In this document: positions 1 to 8,892 of the stretch, in pieces | How the letters are laid out: each line of letters starts with the position of its first letter | How positions within the stretch are numbered: the stretch's first letter is position 1 | Source: Campylobacterales bacterium | Lineage (GTDB): Bacteria; Campylobacterota; Campylobacteria; Campylobacterales; Sulfurovaceae | Assembly: GCA_014763895.1 (NCBI GenBank) | Contig: JACXUM010000010.1 | Coordinates: 27,663 to 91,662 of the forward strand | Length of the DNA stretch: 64,000 nt | Direction: 5' to 3' | Position numbers and translations under genes: made by a program | The notes under the pieces: model-generated | The model's database searches: none | What the model was told of the DNA's origin: nothing | Seen by the model: the letters and a program-made list of their open reading frames with translations, nothing else

Positions 1-632
1 TGCTGTGCATCCTTTTTACTTTTTCCTTTTGCGGTTGCGATGACAGTATCATCAAGCAGAACGGCGATTTCAAACTCTTTTTTATGGTCTGGGCCTGAAG
101 AACTTAGAAGTTCATAACACGGGGTGATACCGTGTGTGGCCTGTGTCAATTCCTGCAAAGCCGTTTTGTAGTCTTTTGACAATGACTGAAGATCGATTTT
201 AGGATAATTCTCTTCAAGAAGGGAAACAGCGATCTCTTTAGCTTTCTGTAATCCTGCCTCCAGATAGATCGCCCCGATGATCGCTTCAAATGCGTTGGAA
301 AGCAGGGAGGGTTTGTTTCTTCCGTTGTTATTTTCCTCGGCAGGCGAGAGGAAGATATATTTCCCCAGATTGATGGAGTTGGCCAAAAGCGTAAATCCGC
401 TTTCATTTACAAGCGAGGCGCGTATCTTTGAAAGAAATCCTTCATTTGAATTGGGAAACCGGGTAAAAAGATATTCCCCTACAATGAGATCAAGTACCGC
501 ATCTCCCAAAAATTCTAGCCGCTCATTATTGTAAGGCTTTTTATAGCTTTTGTGTGTCAAAGCCTCAATAATCAATTGCTTGTTTTGAAATATATAGTTC
601 AACCGACGTTCTAGTTGACTGTAATCGTTCAT
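1..632 (-). CDS. rnc: Ribonuclease III, C-terminus cut by window edge
   Basis: Double-strand-specific endoribonuclease that processes rRNA and other structured RNAs in the cytoplasm. The frame was read from the reverse complement, starting at an ATG at 632; about 210 residues are visible. The RNase III signature [14 protein letters not shown] lies at residues 36-49 and holds the acidic metal ligands. A second conserved helix ([15 protein letters not shown]) lies near residue 110. A double-stranded RNA-binding domain begins near residue 150 ([11 protein letters not shown]) and runs off the left edge. rnhA ends 1 base before the rnc start, so the two are probably co-transcribed, as is usual in Helicobacter and Campylobacter. 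Identity is firm; only the last few residues are unseen. Confidence 0.95.
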   Translation of the reverse strand, partial: MNDYSQLERRLNYIFQNKQLIIEALTHKSYKKPYNNERLEFLGDAVLDLIVGEYLFTRFPNSNEGFLSKIRASLVNESGFTLLANSINLGKYIFLSPAEENNNGRNKPSLLSNAFEAIIGAIYLEAGLQKAKEIAVSLLEENYPKIDLQSLSKDYKTALQELTQATHGITPCYELLSSSGPDHKKEFEIAVLLDDTVIATAKGKSKKDAQ

Positions 633-633
633 T

Positions 634-1092
634 TTAAACCGTTCCTTGTTTGATTTTTTCTGCTTCCGTTCTGGCAAGCTCATCGCACCGTTCATTTTCT
701 GGATGCCCGTTGTGCCCGCGAACCCAGGTTCCTTTGATCGTATGAGGTGCAGATACTTTGAGATACTCTTCCCACAAGTCTACATTTTTGACTTTTGCAA
801 AGTTCTTTTTGACCCAGCCGGATAGCCATTCATTGATCGCTTTGACAACATAGGAGCTGTCAGAGATGATATGTACGTCGCATGGTTCTTTAAGCAGTTT
901 CAGCCCTTCGATCACTGCTTGAAGCTCCATACGGTTGTTTGTCGTATGGGCCTCTCCTCCGCTGAATTCTTTTCTGTTGCCTTTATACTCCAGGATACCA
1001 CCGTATCCTCCTGGGCCTGGATTGCCTAGGCTTGAACCGTCAGAATAGAGAGTAATCTGTTTGCGGGTTTGCTTTTGCAATGTTTTCCTCAA
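634..1092 (-). CDS. rnhA: Ribonuclease HI
   Basis: Cleaves the RNA strand of RNA-DNA hybrids, for example at R-loops and replication primers. The four catalytic acidic residues of the family are all visible: Asp in YSDGSS, Glu in NNRMELQ, Asp in ISDSSYV and Asp in RCDELAR. Length (about 150 residues) is normal for bacterial RNase HI. No ATG is available near the 5' end: the candidates are TTG at 1092 and a second TTG four codons later at 1080. Either start lies inside the 3' end of the upstream TPR gene (overlap about 40-53 bases), which suggests translational coupling. Downstream it abuts rnc. The start is uncertain; the function is not. Confidence 0.92.
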   Translation of the reverse strand: MRKTLQKQTRKQITLYSDGSSLGNPGPGGYGGILEYKGNRKEFSGGEAHTTNNRMELQAVIEGLKLLKEPCDVHIISDSSYVVKAINEWLSGWVKKNFAKVKNVDLWEEYLKVSAPHTIKGTWVRGHNGHPENERCDELARTEAEKIKQGTV

Positions 1093-2083
1093 CTTTCACG
1101 GAATTAATCGCCATGCAATGCGGGCATCGGTTGAAGGAGACCGGAAAATCCCGTTTGCATTTCTTGCAGAGATACGAAAAGGTCAGGTCTCCTCCCTCAA
1201 AACCGCTTGTTTTAGCGATTGCCAAAAGGTCTACAGCAAAAATACCACTCTCTACACAACTTTCAGTGATATAGCCTTTTGCATAGTAAAGCGTGGATAA
1301 TGCTTTATGTGACGTGATTATATCCAAATCGAGTTGAGCTTGGGGTAAGAACCAAAGGATATCAAGTATCTCTTCTAGACGATCAAGATTAAGATGTTTC
1401 CAGGCGCTTTTGGGAGAGACGGCAAAGAGGGATTCTATGACCAAGCGGTAAAGGTCGGTTTTTGTTTCGAGAAGTTTCTCAAGATGAGACGTTTTCTCGT
1501 TAATCCCGATCTGCTTATCAGTCGCCAGGCTTAGAAAATCAAGATAGTTTTTGAGCGTTTGGGTCTCTTCTCCAAGGATACTGAGCGGTTCGATGATCTC
1601 TTTTGCTTTTGCATACTCGTGCATCATCTCATAGACCACTCCAAGTTCATAGAGGACGGGAATATTTCGCGGTTTTTGGCCAAGAATCTCGGTATAGATG
1701 GAACGTGCCCGTTCCAAAAACCCTGCATGCAGGTAGGTTTTTCCAAGCCTTGCCATCAATTCGAGTTTGGCAGGTTGATCCAATGAGTTTTTGACAAGGT
1801 AGAGATAGATATTGATCGCTTTGGGGTATTCTCCGCTTGTTTCAAATGCTTTTGCCAGCAGGGTAAGCGGTTTGAACATATGCGCTTCAAAAGGCATCGC
1901 TTTGGTATCCAGCGCACACTCGGCCGTATCAAACTTCTCTAAAAATTTCAAGATGTTGCCTTCCTCTTTCTGCTGTTTGTACAGTCCCCATCCGTAAGTG
2001 ACCAGCGCGATAATGAGACTGACAACGAGTATAAGCAGGATACTGAACAGAGGATCATCGTAGGCAGGAAGGAACTGTTCCAC
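1040..2083 (-). CDS. LapB-like membrane-anchored TPR protein with zinc ribbon
   Basis: 347 residues. An N-terminal membrane segment (residues about 12-31, [20 protein letters not shown]) is followed by tetratricopeptide-type helical repeats (residues about 65-180, with [12 protein letters not shown] and [16 protein letters not shown]) and a C-terminal CxxC...CxxC metal-binding knot (CKKCKRDF...CPHC). This order, one TM helix, TPRs and a rubredoxin-like C-terminus, matches LapB/YciM, which in E. coli controls LpxC turnover and lipopolysaccharide synthesis. Sequence resemblance to LapB itself was not tested, so that role is inferred from architecture. It starts at a GTG at 2083 with AAAGGG just upstream, and a TATAAT on the minus strand at 2112-2117. 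It is divergent from dnaG and overlaps rnhA downstream. Confidence 0.75.
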   Translation of the reverse strand: MEQFLPAYDDPLFSILLILVVSLIIALVTYGWGLYKQQKEEGNILKFLEKFDTAECALDTKAMPFEAHMFKPLTLLAKAFETSGEYPKAINIYLYLVKNSLDQPAKLELMARLGKTYLHAGFLERARSIYTEILGQKPRNIPVLYELGVVYEMMHEYAKAKEIIEPLSILGEETQTLKNYLDFLSLATDKQIGINEKTSHLEKLLETKTDLYRLVIESLFAVSPKSAWKHLNLDRLEEILDILWFLPQAQLDLDIITSHKALSTLYYAKGYITESCVESGIFAVDLLAIAKTSGFEGGDLTFSYLCKKCKRDFPVSFNRCPHCMAINSVKVEENIAKANPQTDYSLF

Positions 2084-2111
2084 ATGGGCCCTTTTTTGAA
2101 GTTTGTGATAG

Positions 2112-2133
2112 ATTATAGCAAATTAGATATAAT
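2112..2133. promoter_or_regulatory. Divergent promoters between the LapB-like gene and dnaG
   Basis: A TATAAT reads leftward at 2112-2117, about 30 bases before the GTG of the TPR gene. Another TATAAT reads rightward at 2128-2133, only 7 bases before the likely dnaG ATG at 2141. No convincing -35 is seen for either, as is common in this phylum. The rightward geometry would give a leaderless or near-leaderless dnaG mRNA. Confidence 0.55.
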
Positions 2134-2140
2134 GTTGACA

Positions 2141-3805
2141 ATGATAGACAATGCTTCAATAGAATCCTTAAAAGCCAGTATCGATATTGTTGATGTGGTA
2201 GGCAGTTACATAGAGCTTAAAAAAGCGGGCGCCAACTACAAGGCTAACTGTCCTTTCCATGGAGAAAAGACCCCTTCTTTTGTCGTGAGCCCCTCCAAGC
2301 AGATCTACCACTGTTTTGGATGCGGGGCCGGCGGAGACAGTATCAAGTTCGTGATGGAAATGGAAAAACTGACCTATCCAGAAGCGATCGAAAAAGTGGC
2401 TTCGATGTACAATTTTACTCTGACTTATACGCAGGGAAGCAGTGATTACAGTGATATAAAGCGGGTATTGGAAGCAGTACAAAAGTGGTATGTAAAGAAT
2501 CTTGATAAAAATACCACGGCTACGAAATATCTGCTGGATAGGGGTGTTTCACATGCCTCCATCGAGGCGTTTGGGATAGGCTATGTTCCAAGTTCAGCCG
2601 AAGTGATGCATTTTTTACAAAGCAGTATGCTCCCTTTGCCCAAAGCTGAAGAAGCCGGTATCATTGCCAAGGCTGAACAGGGCAGAATGTATGCGAGGCT
2701 GGTCGAGAGGATCACCTTTCCGATCTACTCGCCAAGCGGTATGCTGGTAGGATTTGGTGGGCGTACGATCACCAACCATCCTGCCAAGTATATTAACTCG
2801 CCCCAGACCAAACTTTTTAACAAATCCAAGCTTCTGTATGGATACCATTTGGCCAAGGATGCCATTTATAAACATAAAAAGTTGATCGTGTGCGAAGGGT
2901 ACCTTGATGTCGTGATGTTTCATCAGGCAGGCTTTAAGGTAGCAGTGGCAACTTTGGGTACCGCATTGACCGCTGAACACTTGCCGCTCCTTCGCAAGGG
3001 AGAACCAAAGATCTTTCTTGCCTATGACGGTGACAAGGCAGGAGTGGCAGCTGCGCTTAAGGCAGCACAGATGCTGAGTATTGCAGGATTTGACGGTGGA
3101 GTTGTGTTATTCCCGGATGGACAGGACCCTGCAGATATGATCGCCAAAGGGGAGAGTGAAAGTGTCGCCAATCTGCTTCGATCGCCAAAGCCACTGATCC
3201 CGTTTGTACTTGAAAAGACCATTGAAGGGTATGATCTGTATGATCCGCGCGCCAAAGAGGCGGCATTTGGTGCGATGAAGCAGTATCTGGAGAGTCTCAG
3301 TCGAATCGTCAAAGAGGCTTATATACCGATGGCAGCCACTCTTTTAGGTGTTGCGCCCGGTATGTTTGGTGACGGGACACAACAGCGGGTGCAGCCTAGA
3401 GAGCGTTTTGCGCAACGCAGGGATGATATCGCACAACTGGGTATTCTTAAAACATTGCTTGAAAATCCAGGGCTTATCGATGATGTGCTGAATGTTGCGG
3501 ATACTTCGATGTTCGCCCCTTACGGGAAGCTTTTTGATATGCTTGTCAAAGGCGAAATGGATCATCCCTTATTGATGGGCCTTTTAGTGAATGAAAGTGT
3601 GCCTGTTAAAAATGAATTGGAGTTTAGAAACGACCTATGCAATCTGATCGCCCGTCATTATGAGAATAAGCTCAAAAAGATCGTTGCGGATAACGCGATC
3701 CCTTTTACAAAAAAGAGTTTTTTGATACGTAAAATAAAAACCGATATAATACCGAGATTAAAACGGGGGGAGTTGGTAGCTTATGAAGGCGATATCTCTA
3801 TTTAG
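2141..3805 (+). CDS. dnaG: DNA primase
   Basis: Synthesises RNA primers for chromosomal replication and interacts with the DnaB helicase. About 554 residues from the ATG at 2141. The N-terminal zinc-binding domain has Cys37-x2-His40 and Cys58-x2-Cys61 (CPFHGEKTPSF and YHCFGCGAGGD). The Toprim catalytic core shows the invariant Glu in VCEGYLDV and the DxD in FLAYDGDKAG. An open frame extends upstream to an ATG at 2084, but the residues before 2141 do not resemble primase and the -10 box at 2128 lies inside that stretch, so 2141 is preferred. No clear ribosome site precedes it. The 3' end overlaps the following PP-loop gene by 23 bases, a gene pairing also found in H. pylori (HP0012-HP0013, from memory). 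Confidence 0.96.
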   Translation: MIDNASIESLKASIDIVDVVGSYIELKKAGANYKANCPFHGEKTPSFVVSPSKQIYHCFGCGAGGDSIKFVMEMEKLTYPEAIEKVASMYNFTLTYTQGSSDYSDIKRVLEAVQKWYVKNLDKNTTATKYLLDRGVSHASIEAFGIGYVPSSAEVMHFLQSSMLPLPKAEEAGIIAKAEQGRMYARLVERITFPIYSPSGMLVGFGGRTITNHPAKYINSPQTKLFNKSKLLYGYHLAKDAIYKHKKLIVCEGYLDVVMFHQAGFKVAVATLGTALTAEHLPLLRKGEPKIFLAYDGDKAGVAAALKAAQMLSIAGFDGGVVLFPDGQDPADMIAKGESESVANLLRSPKPLIPFVLEKTIEGYDLYDPRAKEAAFGAMKQYLESLSRIVKEAYIPMAATLLGVAPGMFGDGTQQRVQPRERFAQRRDDIAQLGILKTLLENPGLIDDVLNVADTSMFAPYGKLFDMLVKGEMDHPLLMGLLVNESVPVKNELEFRNDLCNLIARHYENKLKKIVADNAIPFTKKSFLIRKIKTDIIPRLKRGELVAYEGDISI

Positions 3806-4772
3806 CGGCGGGCTTGACAGTATGCTTGCCATCAAACTGATCACCGATCAGGGCATCGATGTGACAGCGGTGCATATCAAAACAGGATTTGGCGGGACCA
3901 AGGATGTGACCGATGTTCTAAGCCAGCGGGCCAGAATGGCGGGTGCGGACTTTAGGATCGTGGATGTGCGTGAAGAGTACATTCAAAAGGTACTTTTTAC
4001 ACCTAAATACGGTTACGGGAAGAATTTCAATCCCTGCATCGACTGTCACGGGTATATGTTCCGAATTGGCAAGGCAGTGATGGAAGAACTGGGCGCTTCG
4101 TTCATCTTCTCCGGGGAAGTGATCGGACAGCGTCCGATGAGCCAGCGTCATGATGCGATGAAACAGGTAAGTGCTTTGGCTGAGGATAAAGATGAAAAGC
4201 TGATCTTGCGCCCCTTGTGTGCCAAACTGATGGAACCGACGACTCCTGAACTTGAAGGTTGGGTAGACCGTGAAAAACTGTTGGATATCTCCGGTAGAAG
4301 CAGGGAGCGACAGCTAGAGTTGGCCGCATCTTACGGATGGGAAGATTATGAAAGCCCAGGTGGCGGATGTCTGCTTACGGAAGCCCATTACAGTGACCGT
4401 ATCCGTGAGTTCATCAAGTATGATGAGTTCACGGTTGCCGATATCGATCTGCTCAAATTCGGTCGGCAGTTCAGGCTTCCCGATGGCGCCAAACTGGCAG
4501 TAGGAAGAGACCAGGATGATAATGCCGGATTGCAAGCGATACAGAGTGATAAATATATCCCGGTTCGATTGCCAATAGCAGGCCCTTTTTCGCTGTTAAG
4601 TGCCCATGCAAGCCAGTCGGATAAAGCTTTGGCAGCAAAACTGGCTATCACGTATGCCAGAAGCAATCCTGCCGAAGAGTATGCTGTGACGGTAGGGGAT
4701 GAGATGATCACGGTTTCTCCTTTTGCGAAAAAAGAAGAAGCGCAGCACTATTTTTTCAATGCAAAGCAATAA
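3783..4772 (+). CDS. PP-loop ATPase, predicted tRNA-thiolation-type enzyme (HP0013-like)
   Basis: 329 residues. The PP-loop SGGLDS at residues 8-13 places it with ATP-pyrophosphatases that adenylate a substrate (MnmA, ThiI, argininosuccinate synthase). Two further conserved patches, a CxxC in CIDCHGYM and GGGCLLTE, supply candidate catalytic cysteines of the kind used in tRNA sulfur transfer. A KFGRQFRLPDGAKLAVGR patch follows. The likely role is tRNA thio-modification, but the substrate is unknown, and the protein is distinct from the true MnmA and ThiI architectures. It begins inside the 3' end of dnaG (overlap 23 bases) and is followed 18 bases later by a parvulin, so it probably belongs to the dnaG operon. 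Family membership is firm; function is inferred. Confidence 0.75.
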   Translation: MKAISLFSGGLDSMLAIKLITDQGIDVTAVHIKTGFGGTKDVTDVLSQRARMAGADFRIVDVREEYIQKVLFTPKYGYGKNFNPCIDCHGYMFRIGKAVMEELGASFIFSGEVIGQRPMSQRHDAMKQVSALAEDKDEKLILRPLCAKLMEPTTPELEGWVDREKLLDISGRSRERQLELAASYGWEDYESPGGGCLLTEAHYSDRIREFIKYDEFTVADIDLLKFGRQFRLPDGAKLAVGRDQDDNAGLQAIQSDKYIPVRLPIAGPFSLLSAHASQSDKALAAKLAITYARSNPAEEYAVTVGDEMITVSPFAKKEEAQHYFFNAKQ

Positions 4773-4790
4773 AAGACAAAGGAAGTCAAT

Positions 4791-5072
4791 ATGAAAACGG
4801 CAAGTGCAAGACATATTTTAGTATCGGATGAAGCATTCTGCAGAGAACTCAAAGAGAAGATCAACTCCGGGGAGATCAGTTTTGAAGAGGCGGCAAGAGA
4901 CTATTCGACCTGTCCTTCTGGAATCAGAGGCGGAGAGCTTGGTACGTTTAAACAGGGACAGATGGTGCCTGAGTTCGACAAAGTGGTATTTAACGATGAG
5001 GTCGGTGTGGTTCATGGGCCCGTAAAAACACAGTTTGGCTATCATCTTTTGGAAATTACAAGCCGTTCATGA
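4791..5072 (+). CDS. Single-domain parvulin peptidyl-prolyl isomerase (PpiC-like)
   Basis: 93 residues, the same size as E. coli PpiC, and almost entirely a rotamase domain. Visible family motifs are SARHILVSDE near the start, FEEAARDYSTCPSG, the GGELGTFKQGQMVPEFD core, and the FGYHLLEI ending. No signal peptide or membrane segment is present, so it should act in the cytoplasm, catalysing cis-trans isomerisation at prolyl bonds. It starts at an ATG with AAGGAAGTCAAT just upstream. It follows the PP-loop gene by 18 bases and is the last protein gene before tRNA-Ala. Client proteins cannot be inferred. Confidence 0.9.
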   Translation: MKTASARHILVSDEAFCRELKEKINSGEISFEEAARDYSTCPSGIRGGELGTFKQGQMVPEFDKVVFNDEVGVVHGPVKTQFGYHLLEITSRS

Positions 5073-5111
5073 AATTTTGAAAAATGTAGTGCATTTTTAA
5101 CTATTTTTTGG

Positions 5112-5117
5112 TAAAAT
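5112..5117 (+). promoter_or_regulatory. Promoter -10 for tRNA-Ala
   Basis: TAAAAT at 5112-5117 is preceded by a T-rich stretch and lies 18 bases before the mature 5' end of the tRNA. No -35 match was judged convincing. Confidence 0.5.
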
Positions 5118-5135
5118 GCGCTTACTTTTTTCGAT

Positions 5136-5211
5136 GGGGCATTAGCTCAGCTGGGAGAGCGCTTCGCTGGCAGCGAAGAGGTCAGCGGTTCGAACCCGCT
5201 ATGCTCCACCA
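5136..5211 (+). tRNA. tRNA-Ala, anticodon GGC
   Basis: 76 nt including an encoded CCA. The acceptor stem GGGGCAT pairs with ATGCTCC with one G-U. The anticodon stem CTTCG/CGAAG encloses the loop CTGGCAG, giving anticodon GGC (reads GCC and GCU). The T-arm GCGGTTCGAACCCGC is standard. Its 3' end lies 20 bases from the end of the convergent, truncated modD. Confidence 0.96.
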
Positions 5212-5230
5212 TCCTCCAATTTAATCTACT

Positions 5231-5902
5231 CTAATAAAATGTTAAATATATCCCGAAAAATAGACTTTGGACGACATCTGCACCTTTTTGCATCAAGAGT
5301 TTAGCTTCTTCAAATGTTTCTGATTCGATGACGATCTTTTTTTCGGGAGCTTTGGCCTTGAATATAGCGATAGTATCATAAAAGGCTTCATTTGAAGGGT
5401 AGATGACCCTGTGATGCGGAAAGAAAAGGATCGTTTCACTCAGCCCCAGGCGATGGGGTAGTGCCCCTCCATTGATGATCGATCGGATACAAAAGCTTTT
5501 GGCAAAAGGGAAGTTCTTCCGTGTTGTCAACAGTTCACAGTGTGGATTGACACTGTGGATCGCTTCTTTCATCTGATGGGTATAGGTCGCAATCTTGCAG
5601 CTGTACTCAAGGATGTTCTGGACACTTCGCCATATCTGATGTACCGTTGCGTATGGTCCGATCAGCGAGAGAATTGTTTCGCCTCTGTTCGCTTTTTGTG
5701 TTGATGGAATGAAGTGTGTGGTTTCACACCCAAGCAACTTGGCAAGCCTTTTTGCCTCTTCCGAGCAGGAGACGATCACATCTTCTCTTGTGAAGATTTC
5801 CAGTTTTACATTTGTCTTTGGAATTTCCTGAAGTGAAGTTGTCAAATCTAGGTAGGGGACATCTTCTTTAAAGTATTCCATTAGGGTATAGTCATTAATC
5901 AT
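5231..5902 (-). CDS. modD: ModD-like (NadC-family) protein, C-terminally truncated
   Basis: A homologue of quinolinate phosphoribosyltransferase found at the end of molybdate transport operons; its biochemical role is unclear. About 223 residues, against roughly 280 for ModD/NadC. The frame follows the family through RGETILSLIGPYATVHQ, SVNPHCELLTTRKNFP and SIINGGALPHRLGLSE. It stops abnormally after KGADVVQ, exactly where the family normally continues with LDK/LDN and 55-70 further residues of the barrel. Neither other frame downstream restores a family-like end, and tRNA-Ala lies 20 bases beyond, so the 3' end appears lost. The ATG at 5902 is used here; a TTG at 5908 is better spaced from AAGGA. 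Last gene of the mod operon, possibly non-functional. Confidence 0.75.
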   Translation of the reverse strand: MINDYTLMEYFKEDVPYLDLTTSLQEIPKTNVKLEIFTREDVIVSCSEEAKRLAKLLGCETTHFIPSTQKANRGETILSLIGPYATVHQIWRSVQNILEYSCKIATYTHQMKEAIHSVNPHCELLTTRKNFPFAKSFCIRSIINGGALPHRLGLSETILFFPHHRVIYPSNEAFYDTIAIFKAKAPEKKIVIESETFEEAKLLMQKGADVVQSLFFGIYLTFY

Positions 5903-5918
5903 AAACAAGTTCTATCCT

Positions 5919-6590
5919 TTATAGCAGAGATTTTTTATTTTGTAAAAAGTGTAAAATGATAAAAAAAAGCAATGAAATCATCATCAAAATGCCGCTTAGC
6001 ACCAATGCCAGATCGTACTCTCCGTCAAATACGGCATTATAGATCGCCAAAGAGACAGTATCGGTTTTACCGATAATGTTTCCACCGAGCATTAATGTGA
6101 TACCCACTTCACCCAAAGCTCTTGCCGATGAGAGCAGCAAGCCGGCGAAAAGAGAACTTTTGATGTTTGGCAGAACGATCCAAATCAGTGTTTGAAGATC
6201 ACTTTTGCCTGACATGTAAGCTGCTTCTTTGATCTCTTTTGGAAAAAGCTTGATAGCTGCTTCCAATGGTTTGACCATAAGGGGAATTCCTGCAATAAAT
6301 CCTGCGATCACCAACCCATAAAAACTGAAAATAAACGTGATCCCAAGGTTTGCAAAGAACTTTCCTATCCATCCGTTTTCTCCCAGGAGCAATAATAAAA
6401 AGAAGCCAACGGCTATAGGAGGAAACACAAGAGGAAGTGTAACCAAGGTATCTAAAATCCAGCGAAATTTTAGCTCTTTTTTTGAAAGAAGATAGGATAG
6501 GGGAATGCCCAAGATCAAAAACAGTACACTGCTGCAGCCAACCGTTTTCAGGCTAAGAAGCAGTGGAGTTGCGATCTGTTCAAAGTGCAT
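5919..6590 (-). CDS. Molybdate/tungstate ABC transporter permease, second copy (ModB-like)
   Basis: 223 residues, hydrophobic, with five to six predicted membrane helices. The cytoplasmic EAA loop that docks on the ATPase is present (EAAYMSGKSDLQTLIWIVLP), followed by the family signature SSARALGEVGITLMLGGN. It belongs to the ModB/CysTW permease family and forms the inner-membrane channel for an oxyanion. It follows the second ModA-like gene by 5 bases. No separate ATPase gene accompanies it, so it probably shares ModC (7340-8197) with the first permease. Substrate (molybdate, tungstate or another oxyanion) cannot be told from sequence alone. Confidence 0.85.
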   Translation of the reverse strand: MHFEQIATPLLLSLKTVGCSSVLFLILGIPLSYLLSKKELKFRWILDTLVTLPLVFPPIAVGFFLLLLLGENGWIGKFFANLGITFIFSFYGLVIAGFIAGIPLMVKPLEAAIKLFPKEIKEAAYMSGKSDLQTLIWIVLPNIKSSLFAGLLLSSARALGEVGITLMLGGNIIGKTDTVSLAIYNAVFDGEYDLALVLSGILMMISLLFFIILHFLQNKKSLL

Positions 6591-6595
6591 ATAGG

Positions 6596-7297
6596 TTATA
6601 GTCCGTATTTTGTAAAGAGTTCTTGTGCCGTTTGTGATGAAAGAAACGTCAGGAAGTCTTCACATGCATGACTTTGGCACTTTGATAGTTTAGCCGCGGT
6701 GATCTCAATAGGCGAATAGCTTTTTTCATCGATCAAGATATATCCGCCGAGTTTATCTTTATTGGCCAGTGCAGCAGTCAGATTGATGATTCCTGCTTGA
6801 ACTTCACCGGTAGTTAGATAGGCAACAACTTGGGGAACGGTGGAAACAATGTATAGTTTATTTTCGATCTCGCTATAGAGATTCGTATTGCGTAAGAACT
6901 CTTCTCCCGCCGTTCCATAAATAGCCTTTTTGGGTTGGGGCATAGCGATTTTGGAAATATCCTCTTTTTTGAGATCACTAATACCGAACAATGACGTTTT
7001 TTTTGCATAGGCTAGTACGACTTTGCCTTTTCCTATGGATTGGTAAGTAATGATAGAAAGAGGACTCTTTTCTAAAAATGCTTTATCTCCTATGATGATC
7101 TCTATGGCACCATTTTGGGCTTGATGTATGATCTGTTGCATATTGCCAAAAAGAGATTCTGTTTGATATCCTTTTTTTTCAAATGCTTTGATTACTTCCA
7201 TAACCGGTTTTTTATAACCGGCAACAGAAGCAATTTTGACCGTCTCAGCCTGAGCAAATAGTGTCAAACCTGTTAAAAGCAAAAGTTTTTTTATCAT
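6596..7297 (-). CDS. ModA-like periplasmic substrate-binding protein, second copy
   Basis: 233 residues with an N-terminal signal peptide ending near residue 17 (LLLLTGLTLFAQA). The mature protein begins ETVKIASVAGYKKP, in line with the start of ModA-type binding proteins. It then shows ModA-like features: an Ala/Gly-rich region (KKAIYGTAGEEFLRNT) and a C-terminal FLTFLSSQTAQELFTKYGL as in the family. It differs considerably from the other ModA here (9280-10029): the first ligand loop reads GNMQQIIHQAQ rather than GSSGKLTAQI. It also has two Cys near the C-terminus (KCQSHACEDF). This pattern suggests another ligand, for instance tungstate, but that is inference. Confidence 0.8.
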   Translation of the reverse strand: MIKKLLLLTGLTLFAQAETVKIASVAGYKKPVMEVIKAFEKKGYQTESLFGNMQQIIHQAQNGAIEIIIGDKAFLEKSPLSIITYQSIGKGKVVLAYAKKTSLFGISDLKKEDISKIAMPQPKKAIYGTAGEEFLRNTNLYSEIENKLYIVSTVPQVVAYLTTGEVQAGIINLTAALANKDKLGGYILIDEKSYSPIEITAAKLSKCQSHACEDFLTFLSSQTAQELFTKYGL

Positions 7298-7339
7298 GGG
7301 TACCTTCCGTTGTTTTTTATATGACGATTTTTGATCGTT

Positions 7340-8197
7340 TTAATGGCTTTCTTTTAAAATCGGAGCAAACGCTTTGGTGCTGAGCGTGACTTTCTGGCCT
7401 ATGGTTAGATTGGCAGCTTCTTCCTGACTTAGTACGACTTCTACAAGCTGTTGGCCTATGGAGACGATAGCGATCATGATGACATCGACTTTGATAATGT
7501 CAAGCAGTTCTCCTTCAAAGGAAAATTTTTGGCTTCCGCTTGTTTTTAGCAGTACATTTTTTGGCGTCCCATCCTGTATAATTCTGCCTTGATCGAGCAC
7601 TACAACACGGTTGGCAAGCCTATAGATCTCACTTGGATCGTGGCTGACCATGATCGTGGTCGTACCAAACTCTTTGTGGAGAGAGAGGATTTCTTGCTGT
7701 AGCTTCGTACGCATCTGTGGATCAAGAGCAGAAAGCGGCTCATCCATCAGCAGTATCTTGGGACGGTTCATCATTGCCCGGCAGAGACTGACTCTCTGTT
7801 TCTGTCCTCCACTGAGTGTAAAGGGGAAACGATTTTTTAGTTCGCTCAGGCCCGTAATTTCAAGCAAATGATCTGCAAGGGCTTTGTCTTTCTGTACAAA
7901 GAGGAGGTTCTCCAAAATGGTCATATTGGGAAACAGGGCATAGTCCTGAAATACAAATCCGATCTTACGTTTTTGGGGAGGCAGAGATTTTTTAGCATCC
8001 ATCCATACTTCATTTTCGACGCGTAGGATACCCTTAGCCTCTTCAAGACCCGCAATAATACGAAGCAGGGTTGTTTTCCCGCTTCCGCTTTGGCCTGCCA
8101 GTGCTATGAAATCGCCCTCCTGGATATTTAGATCGACCATGAGCTCCATCTCCCCGATACTGCCATGAAGTGTTTTGCAAATATCGATATGTATCAT
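7340..8197 (-). CDS. modC: Molybdate ABC transporter ATP-binding protein
   Basis: 285 residues. Visible ABC motifs in order are Walker A GQSGSGKTT (residues about 35-43), Q-loop FVFQDYALFP, signature LSGGQKQR, Walker B ILLMDEPLSALD and the switch His in MVSHDP. A short C-terminal Mop/TOBE-type domain follows (residues about 215-285, with LLDIIKVDV and TIGQKVTLSTKAF), a regulatory oxyanion-binding domain in ModC proteins. It overlaps the preceding permease by 4 bases and is the only ATPase in the operon, so it likely energises both ModB-type permeases. Confidence 0.93.
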   Translation of the reverse strand: MIHIDICKTLHGSIGEMELMVDLNIQEGDFIALAGQSGSGKTTLLRIIAGLEEAKGILRVENEVWMDAKKSLPPQKRKIGFVFQDYALFPNMTILENLLFVQKDKALADHLLEITGLSELKNRFPFTLSGGQKQRVSLCRAMMNRPKILLMDEPLSALDPQMRTKLQQEILSLHKEFGTTTIMVSHDPSEIYRLANRVVVLDQGRIIQDGTPKNVLLKTSGSQKFSFEGELLDIIKVDVIMIAIVSIGQQLVEVVLSQEEAANLTIGQKVTLSTKAFAPILKESH

Positions 8198-8892
8198 GAA
8201 ATACCGCCTAGTTTCTTGCTTTGTTTACGGTTGAAGATATAAACACCCAGCAGGACCATGAAGCTGATGATGACCATGATGGCACTGTAAATATGTGCAG
8301 TGGTATAATCCATGATCTCCACCATTTCATAGATCGCTACCGAAGCGACCTTGGTCTCCTCGGGGATACTTCCTCCCACCATCAGTACGACTCCGAACTC
8401 TCCTACGGTATGAGCAAAGGTAACGATAATGGCTGTCATAAGGGCCGGTTTAATGTTGGGAAGTGCCACTTTTATCATAGTCATCCATTTGCTTTTACCG
8501 CTGATGTAGGCTGCTTCAAGCATATTATTGTTCAGGCTTTCAAATCCACTCTGTAATGGCTGTACCATGAAAGGAAGGCTGTAAAAACAGCTGGCGATCA
8601 CCAACCCCGTGAAATTGAAGACCAGTTTGATCCCGAAGGTCTCTTCAAAAAAAGAACCGATAGGCGAATTGTAAGAAAGCGCCCAGAGGATATAGAACCC
8701 TAGTACCGAAGGTGGCAATACAATCGGCAACGCGGTGAACGCTTCTAAAAACGGTTTGAGCTTTGATCTGGTCTGTGATAGATACCACGCAAGCGGCAAA
8801 GCGATTGCAAACAAGATCAAAGTGGTGATGCCTGCCAGTTTAAAGGAAAGAAAGAAAGGACCGAATTCGATAGTGGAAAAGAGTTGGTTCAT
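8194..8892 (-). CDS. modB: Molybdate ABC transporter permease
   Basis: 232 residues, integral inner-membrane protein with about five to six helices. The EAA loop reads EAAYISGKSKWMTMIKVALPN, followed by the family signature FAHTVGEFGVVLMVGGSIP. The N-terminal region resembles other ModB proteins (LPLAWYLSQTRSKLK, LPPSVLGFYIL). Four-base ATGA-type overlaps join it to the upstream Mop gene and the downstream modC, so it is tightly coupled to both. It forms the channel with ModA (9280-10029) and ModC. Confidence 0.92.
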   Translation of the reverse strand: MNQLFSTIEFGPFFLSFKLAGITTLILFAIALPLAWYLSQTRSKLKPFLEAFTALPIVLPPSVLGFYILWALSYNSPIGSFFEETFGIKLVFNFTGLVIASCFYSLPFMVQPLQSGFESLNNNMLEAAYISGKSKWMTMIKVALPNIKPALMTAIIVTFAHTVGEFGVVLMVGGSIPEETKVASVAIYEMVEIMDYTTAHIYSAIMVIISFMVLLGVYIFNRKQSKKLGGIS

